A stretch of DNA of 9,571 nt from an uncultured Thermomicrobiales bacterium (lineage in GTDB: Bacteria; Chloroflexota; Chloroflexia; Thermomicrobiales; UBA6265): positions 1 through 9,571 of the forward strand of contig CADCWJ010000089.1 in the NCBI GenBank assembly GCA_902806365.1, read 5' to 3'. A program made the position numbers and the translations under genes. Numbering within the stretch: the stretch's first letter is position 1; the number at the start of each line of letters is the position of its first letter. Shown piece after piece: positions 6,585-9,571 of this stretch. The notes beneath the pieces were generated by a model. It had not been told where the DNA came from. It saw only the letters and a list, made by a program, of their open reading frames with translations, and did not search any database.

Positions 6585-7202
6585 GTGCCGAACATCAGCA
6601 CGTCCGGATGGGCAGGGCATGCCGGGAGACGGTTTGGAGCGTCCGCGGTGGAAGTGTTCACGTACGCGGATGGGGAGTTGCCAGCGGACCTCAAGTGCCA
6701 GGTGCTCTCGTTTTTGAGAGTCCAATGGCCGGAGGGATTTGTGGAAGGGAATCGGCTGCGGAATTGGATCCATCGCCCGGAGCAGCACCCCACCCATTTC
6801 GCGCTTGCGGAGAATCGGGTGCTCATCAGTTACGCGGGGGTGCTGTGGAAGGAACTTGAGCACGCGGGAGCGTTGTACAAGGTGTACGGTTTGAGCGGCG
6901 TGCTGACCTACCCCGCGTTCGGCCGTCGAGGCTACGGTAGCCAGGTAGTAGCGGCTGCGACCGACTACATACGTGCAAGCGACGCGGACGTTGGGCTATT
7001 CACCTGCTCCCCACACCTCAAGAATTTCTACGCGGCCAACGGGTGGATTGCGATGGACAACGCGGTGCTTCTCGCCGGTCCACGTTCCGCATCCTACCCA
7101 AACGAGGAACTCGTGATGATGGCCTTTTTCTCGGAGAAGGGCAAGCGGGCGCGATCGGCCTTCGCGTCGATGCCCATCTTCTTTGACGACGACCTCTGGT
7201 GA
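6585..7202 (+). CDS. GNAT family N-acetyltransferase
   Basis: About 205 residues from a GTG start. The acetyl-CoA binding motif A appears as YPAFGRRGYGSQVVAAATDYI (109-129), whose Arg-Arg-Gly-Tyr-Gly pyrophosphate loop is at 114-118. The preceding strand KVYGLSGVLTYP and the later FYAANGW (148-154), a standard GNAT motif B ending, complete the fold. The layout resembles aminoglycoside 2'-N-acetyltransferase-like and other small-molecule acetylases, but the substrate is not deducible. GGAG eight bases before the GTG at 6585 supports this start. A second GTG at 6648 with its own GGAG eight bases upstream is equally good and falls just before the first conserved strand (VEVFTYADGELP). Codon choice favours GCG, GTG, GGG, TTG and AGA, unlike the GCC/GTC/CTC habit of the upstream genes, which suggests a later arrival. 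The last 25 residues form an Arg/Lys then Asp-rich tail. Confidence 0.85.
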   Translation: MPNISTSGWAGHAGRRFGASAVEVFTYADGELPADLKCQVLSFLRVQWPEGFVEGNRLRNWIHRPEQHPTHFALAENRVLISYAGVLWKELEHAGALYKVYGLSGVLTYPAFGRRGYGSQVVAAATDYIRASDADVGLFTCSPHLKNFYAANGWIAMDNAVLLAGPRSASYPNEELVMMAFFSEKGKRARSAFASMPIFFDDDLW

Positions 7203-7360
7203 GCCTCAGGCCGCTACCTCCCCCATCGAGCGTACGGACCCGTGCTGGCCAATAAGAGTTACAAGTGACGGACAGGCGATTCATCGGATGCCGGATCTTT
7301 CATATCACCGGTACCCCAGGCGGGGCCAATGTCCATCCGAGTCGCAGGAGCCAGTCGAGA

Positions 7361-7831
7361 TCAATCCCGGAGGCCGACGTCGAACAGCCGGGCCGCTTTC
7401 TTCAGGGCGTCTGACGCCGCTCCCTGCAGGAGGTCCGCTCCCGAACCCTCATCCATCTCCTGCAGCCCGATCGCCTGCCGCACGCCGAGCTCGGGAATCT
7501 CGAGCTCACCGACCACGGTGTAGACTTGGACTTCCCGATACTCGCTCTTGCGCAACTCATCGTTCCACCGCGAGAGCATCAGCGCTTCGAACCTCCGGTC
7601 GACGATCCGGAAGCTCCAGGTGTTCGTCGCCCGGTTCAGCCGCTCCCGGACCGCACCCGTCGGCAGGTACTGGATCTGCCGGCCGGCGATCTTGCGCGAG
7701 CGGATCACGTCCGGCCGGAAGGGCCGCGCCAGGAGCTGCCCGATCTCCGCCGCCGTCCGGGGTTCCGTGTCGTCGCCTTCGGTGTCGGCCACGCGCGGGA
7801 AATCGACCACGGTCGTTCGAGAATCGCTCAT
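7361..7831 (-). CDS. Rad52/DdrA-like single-strand annealing protein
   Basis: A 156-residue protein resembling the conserved core of Rad52/Rad22-family proteins (PF04098), which include bacterial and phage annealing proteins and Deinococcus DdrA. These bind single-stranded DNA ends, protect them and anneal complementary strands as oligomeric rings in the cytoplasm. After an acidic, probably disordered N terminus (1-30) come the helix LLARPFRPDVIRSRK (33-47), the strand/helix RQIQYLPTGAVRERLN (51-66), TWSFRIVD (71-78), a beta-sheet section (VQVYTVVGELEI, 101-112) and the signature GAASDALKKAARLFDVGL (137-154). The protein stops just after this helix, so it is a minimal core without a C-terminal partner-binding domain. 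The start at 7831 is chosen because GGAG (7842-7839) lies seven bases upstream; an in-frame GTG at 7912 lacks this. A strong promoter with a LexA-type box upstream points to damage-induced expression. Confidence 0.82.
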   Translation of the reverse strand: MSDSRTTVVDFPRVADTEGDDTEPRTAAEIGQLLARPFRPDVIRSRKIAGRQIQYLPTGAVRERLNRATNTWSFRIVDRRFEALMLSRWNDELRKSEYREVQVYTVVGELEIPELGVRQAIGLQEMDEGSGADLLQGAASDALKKAARLFDVGLRD

Positions 7832-7936
7832 CGTCTCGCTCCAATTCCGAGGATCAATACAGGACGGTTGCTGGCGCGTCCCGTCTGTGGTGACGGCCTC
7901 GACGCCGCCCACGGACCGCGCCCGCCATGCTCAAAG

Positions 7937-7948
7937 GAACATTTGTTC
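7937..7948. promoter_or_regulatory. LexA (SOS/Cheo-type) box upstream of the Rad52-like gene
   Basis: Read on the minus strand, GAACAAATGTTC fits GAAC-RNRY-GTTY, the Gram-positive-type LexA/DinR box, at every position of the core. It begins about ten bases downstream of the TATAAT at 7963-7958 and so lies on the predicted transcription start, where a repressor would block RNA polymerase. I saw no other GAAC-N4-GTTC in the window. A second ATTTGTTC half-site is at 8025-8032. Confidence 0.75.
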
Positions 7949-7957
7949 TATGTGAGA

Positions 7958-7966
7958 ATTATAGCA
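7958..7966 (-). promoter_or_regulatory. Extended -10 promoter of the Rad52-like gene
   Basis: TGCTATAAT on the minus strand is a perfect -10 hexamer with the TGn extension, which can work without a good -35; none is seen at 16-18 bases. The predicted start near 7951 leaves a leader of about 120 bases before the ATG at 7831. The local sequence is AT-rich against a GC-rich background. Confidence 0.75.
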
Positions 7967-8077
7967 GATGCCTCGCGGGATCGGCCGGTGAATCTGGGCT
8001 GGCTCTCTGTCTCTCCGGGCCCTGATTTGTTCCGCACTTCGCCCCGACGGCGTCGATAAGTCTGCACCACCGCCGGT

Positions 8078-8848
8078 CTAGGCGCGGTCGCCCAGTACTC
8101 GCGCAAGGTGGGCGAATCCCTCCGGATAGTAGCCCGGGGTGATGTGCCCGCCCCGCGCGACACGAGCGATGTGGAGATGGCGGTAACCGCGCAGGCGCGG
8201 CAAGGCGTCGAACCAGAAGCGGGCCGTGTTGTTCAGCAGGATCAGCGCGTCGCGGTCGATCGCGTGCTCGACCAGATCGAGGCTGTACCGCTGGGATGGA
8301 AGGACGGGGAACTTTCCGGGGTAGCGGTAGGCGCGATAGGGTACGGCAGCGATGCAGAGGAGGTTGTGGGCGATGGTTCGCTCGTCGCACCGGGCAAGCA
8401 CCTGCCGCAGCTTGCGCCGCCACCACATCGCCTGCTCGGTCCAGCCGAGCGCAGGATCGAGCGGGTAGAACGGGTAATCGAGGGGCTGGTGAAGCACATT
8501 TCGCCGCCAGACATGGCGCGCATGCCGGTCGTCGGAGACGCGGAGGTCGTCCGGGGTAAAGCCCGGGCCAGCGCGGAGGAGCACGATCGGCGCGTCGGGG
8601 CGGCCAATGAATGGCTCGGGCAGGGAGCCAAGCTGGAGGCGCGAACAATCCAATGGGGAGCGGCGGTCATTGAAGGCGCGGACCGTCGCCGCATCGCACG
8701 GCAGGACGAAGGGAGCGCTTGCCGGGATCTCGGTCCAGGGGTTCTCCACGCCTGCCAGCATCGTCAGCGACGCATCACGCTCCGGCACGTGAACCCTCAC
8801 CACGGTTGCAACGTCACGGGGATGATCATCTCTGCGACGCAACTCCAT
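8078..8848 (-). CDS. Conserved protein of unknown function, possibly uracil-DNA-glycosylase-like fold
   Basis: A 256-residue protein. I recognise the general pattern as a conserved bacterial family but cannot name a characterised member. Visible blocks: PFVLPCDAATVRAFN (46-60); LPEPFIGRPDAPIVLLRAGPGF (76-97), in which a hydrophobic strand ends in a Gly-Pro-Gly turn; YPFYPLDP (125-132); WWRRKLRQVL (142-151); LPSQRYSLDLV (183-193); ALILLNNTARFW (201-212); and HITPGYYPEGF (235-245). The first strand-turn and the later strand followed by ITPG vaguely recall uracil-DNA glycosylase motifs, so a UDG-like fold is a guess. The ATG at 8848 follows GAGG by three bases, which is short; translation coupled to the preceding ORF would explain this. 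The ATG at 8761 is an alternative start with no ribosome binding site. The SOS-type promoter of the Rad52-like gene lies just past its stop codon. Confidence 0.75.
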   Translation of the reverse strand: MELRRRDDHPRDVATVVRVHVPERDASLTMLAGVENPWTEIPASAPFVLPCDAATVRAFNDRRSPLDCSRLQLGSLPEPFIGRPDAPIVLLRAGPGFTPDDLRVSDDRHARHVWRRNVLHQPLDYPFYPLDPALGWTEQAMWWRRKLRQVLARCDERTIAHNLLCIAAVPYRAYRYPGKFPVLPSQRYSLDLVEHAIDRDALILLNNTARFWFDALPRLRGYRHLHIARVARGGHITPGYYPEGFAHLARVLGDRA

Positions 8849-9008
8849 GGTCCTCGTCGGTTGGAGCGACGCGATGGATCACAGCCGCGGCCCTTTCGAA
8901 CGTCGCTTTGCCATAGTGACCCGCAACGTCACGTGGCACCCGCGCAACATGCTTCCGCAGCTGCCGGGGGTAAGCAGCCCAGACTGCTTTCCCCCGGCAA
9001 CCGCTCAT
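8826..9008 (-). CDS. Possible small protein (60 codons) linking two genes
   Basis: An ATG at 9008 overlaps the stop codon of the upstream 37-codon gene in an ATGA arrangement, and this frame ends 23 bases inside the next gene. That is the geometry of translational coupling. The predicted protein has a plausible helical middle (YPRQLRKHVARVPRDVAGHYGK). Against it, a stable 38-base hairpin (8962-8999) covers its first codons, I recognise no family, and no separate Shine-Dalgarno is visible apart from sequence inside the upstream gene. It could equally be untranslated leader. Confidence 0.3.
   Translation of the reverse strand: MSGCRGKAVWAAYPRQLRKHVARVPRDVAGHYGKATFERAAAVIHRVAPTDEDHGVASQR
8962..8999. 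repeat. Strong hairpin just after the 37-codon gene
   Basis: TGCCGGGGG (8962-8970) pairs with CCCCCGGCA (8991-8999). After one T-T mismatch, AAGCAG (8972-8977) pairs with CTGCTT (8984-8989) around the loop CCCAGA. It begins six bases past the stop of the 37-codon gene on the minus strand. No U-run follows on that strand, so factor-independent termination would be weak; attenuation or transcript-end stabilisation are alternatives. Confidence 0.65.
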
Positions 9009-9118
9009 CCCTTGTGCAAGTGGTGGTGAGTGACGATCGGATGACCGCCCGGTCCTGCCCGGAACAGGGCGACCACCGTCGCGAGCCCTTCCCTGACCTT
9101 CCGTATGATTGAAGTCAT
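9005..9118 (-). CDS. Small protein (37 residues) with His-rich C terminus, unknown function
   Basis: The ATG at 9118 is preceded by a full GGAGG (9132-9128) nine bases upstream, and a consensus-like sigma70 promoter lies about 90 bases above the start. Both are stronger initiation signals than those of most genes in this window. The product begins with a short amphipathic helix (MTSIIRKVREGLATVVALFRA) and ends in GPGGHPIVTHHHLHKG, with five His in the last 13 residues, suggesting metal or nucleic-acid/membrane contact; this is inference. It is too short for a confident family call. It starts a possible run of overlapping minus-strand genes (9118 down to 8078). Confidence 0.6.
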   Translation of the reverse strand: MTSIIRKVREGLATVVALFRAGPGGHPIVTHHHLHKG

Positions 9119-9215
9119 GGCCCGTGCCCTCCGTAGTGCCCGGCGCTTCCGATGCCGGTCTCCCGATCCCTTAGGGGTTGGCTGCAACGACCGTCACATG
9201 TTGCTCAATGGCTGG

Positions 9216-9244
9216 AGTGTACGTACACAGCGCGTTAATGTCAA
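9216..9244 (-). promoter_or_regulatory. Sigma70 promoter for the small-protein/unknown-gene unit
   Basis: On the minus strand TTGACA (9244-9239) is a perfect -35, the spacer is 17 bases, and TACACT (9221-9216) matches the -10 consensus at four of six positions. Transcription would start near 9209, giving a leader of about 90 bases to the ATG at 9118. This is the best complete -35/-10 pair in the window. Confidence 0.65.
9217..9228. promoter_or_regulatory. 12-bp perfect palindrome over the -10 region (operator candidate)
   Basis: GTGTACGTACAC is self-complementary and overlaps the -10 hexamer and the end of the spacer of the promoter at 9244-9216. A dimeric repressor bound here would block RNA polymerase. 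The cognate regulator is not in the window. Confidence 0.5.
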
Positions 9245-9299
9245 GCCATGATGTGGCCGAGGTGGCGAGAGAGGTTTGCGTAGGCTCGTCGAGCGCCTG

Positions 9300-9342
9300 C
9301 CTCTCGGTACGGGCGATGCATCTCATCGCCCGTACCGAGAGG
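9300..9342. repeat. Long perfect inverted repeat (19-bp arms, 5-base loop)
   Basis: The arm at 9300-9318 (CCTCTCGGTACGGGCGATG) is exactly complementary to 9324-9342, with CATCT between. Neither flank has a T-run. It lies about 55 bases upstream of the -35 of the minus-strand promoter and 14 bases before the ATG of the weak plus-strand ORF at the right edge. It could be a terminator-like element, a protein-binding site or part of a small dispersed repeat. Confidence 0.75.
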
Positions 9343-9356
9343 GATGGCAACCCGCG

Positions 9357-9571
9357 ATGCGTATTTTCCTGATCCGTCACCGTTTCCAGCCTCTGCTCTG
9401 GAGAAGACGAGCATACTGTCCGGACTGGCCTCGCCTCCCCGCACTGGGGCGTCATCGCACACTCGGTTCGTGGGGCCAACACGTTCCAAACCGCTCTCGA
9501 AGACACCTGCCGGCATCTGCACGAGCGCCGCTGCGTTCCACGATCGTGGATGAGCTGTTCCCGTCCGGCGT
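9357..9571 (+). CDS. Doubtful partial ORF with a histidine-phosphatase-like first eight residues
   Basis: An ATG at 9357 opens a frame that runs to the right edge with no stop (71 codons). Its first residues, MRIFLIRH, equal the usual N-terminal strand of histidine phosphatases, ending in the catalytic Arg-His. The Gly that normally follows is Arg, and the rest is Arg/Pro/Trp-rich without recognisable family motifs; neither alternative frame restores one. No good Shine-Dalgarno is present. It may be a decayed or frameshifted phosphatase gene, or chance. Confidence 0.2.
   Translation, partial: MRIFLIRHRFQPLLWRRRAYCPDWPRLPALGRHRTLGSWGQHVPNRSRRHLPASARAPLRSTIVDELFPSG

Noticed and set aside
8025..8032. 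Second LexA box upstream of the Rad52-like gene
   Set aside because: Only the ATTTGTTC half is present; the GAAC half is CCTG, so it is not a full site.
8108..9112. A 334-codon plus-strand frame
   Set aside because: It is the longest competing frame in this region, but it is antisense to a conserved protein with clear motif blocks and extends through a hairpin and a promoter-proximal small gene. It shows no recognisable domains.
9171..9522. Two minus-strand frames of about 90-110 codons over the right-end hairpin and promoter
   Set aside because: They read through the perfect inverted repeat and the TTGACA promoter, lack ribosome binding sites, and look like chance open frames.
1..9571. CRISPR arrays, insertion sequences, integrases or a prophage around the Rad52-like gene
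   Set aside because: No repeated spacers, transposase or integrase motifs, or phage structural genes were recognised on either strand.

Overview
The window is GC-rich bacterial chromosomal DNA with short intergenic gaps. No virus, plasmid or insertion-sequence signature was seen. The gene mix is an M20 peptidase, a Gfo/Idh/MocA oxidoreductase, a ThuA-like protein, a DinB-like protein, a Rad52/DdrA-like annealing protein and an unpartnered adenine methyltransferase. Together with strong use of GCC/GTC/CTC/ATC codons, this would fit a Chloroflexota organism of the Thermomicrobia type. That placement is inference from gene content and composition, not a database result.

Left part (1-1569), all on the minus strand: a tRNA-Leu(UAG), then a DinB-superfamily gene, then a spacer of about 420 bases with a 16-bp perfect hairpin and a promoter/palindrome, then a conserved uncharacterised gene that runs off the left edge. 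The tRNA promoter and the promoter of the first plus-strand gene diverge from the same 180-base gap.

Middle part (1668-7202), all on the plus strand: M20 metallo-hydrolase, Gfo/Idh/MocA dehydrogenase, DNA N6-adenine/N4-cytosine methyltransferase of PF01555 type, ThuA-like protein and a GNAT acetyltransferase. The gaps are 95-330 bases, so this looks like separate units rather than one tight operon. The acetyltransferase has codon choice clearly different from the others (GCG/GTG/GGG/TTG/AGA), which suggests a different origin.

Right part (7361-9244), minus strand, is the most interesting. A well-formed sigma70 promoter (TTGACA-N17-TACACT), with a 12-bp palindrome lying over its -10 box, faces a 37-codon gene with a strong Shine-Dalgarno and a His-rich C terminus. 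Behind it come a possible 60-codon ORF (ATGA overlap) and a 256-codon conserved gene of unknown function that may have a uracil-glycosylase-like fold. Downstream of these, a Rad52/DdrA-like single-strand-annealing gene has its own extended -10 promoter (TGCTATAAT). A perfect GAAC-N4-GTTC LexA (SOS/Cheo) box sits on the predicted transcription start. This predicts a DNA-damage-induced annealing protein.

The last 330 bases hold a 19-bp perfect hairpin and a weak candidate partial ORF that starts like a histidine phosphatase. No CRISPR array, rRNA or mobile element was recognised.
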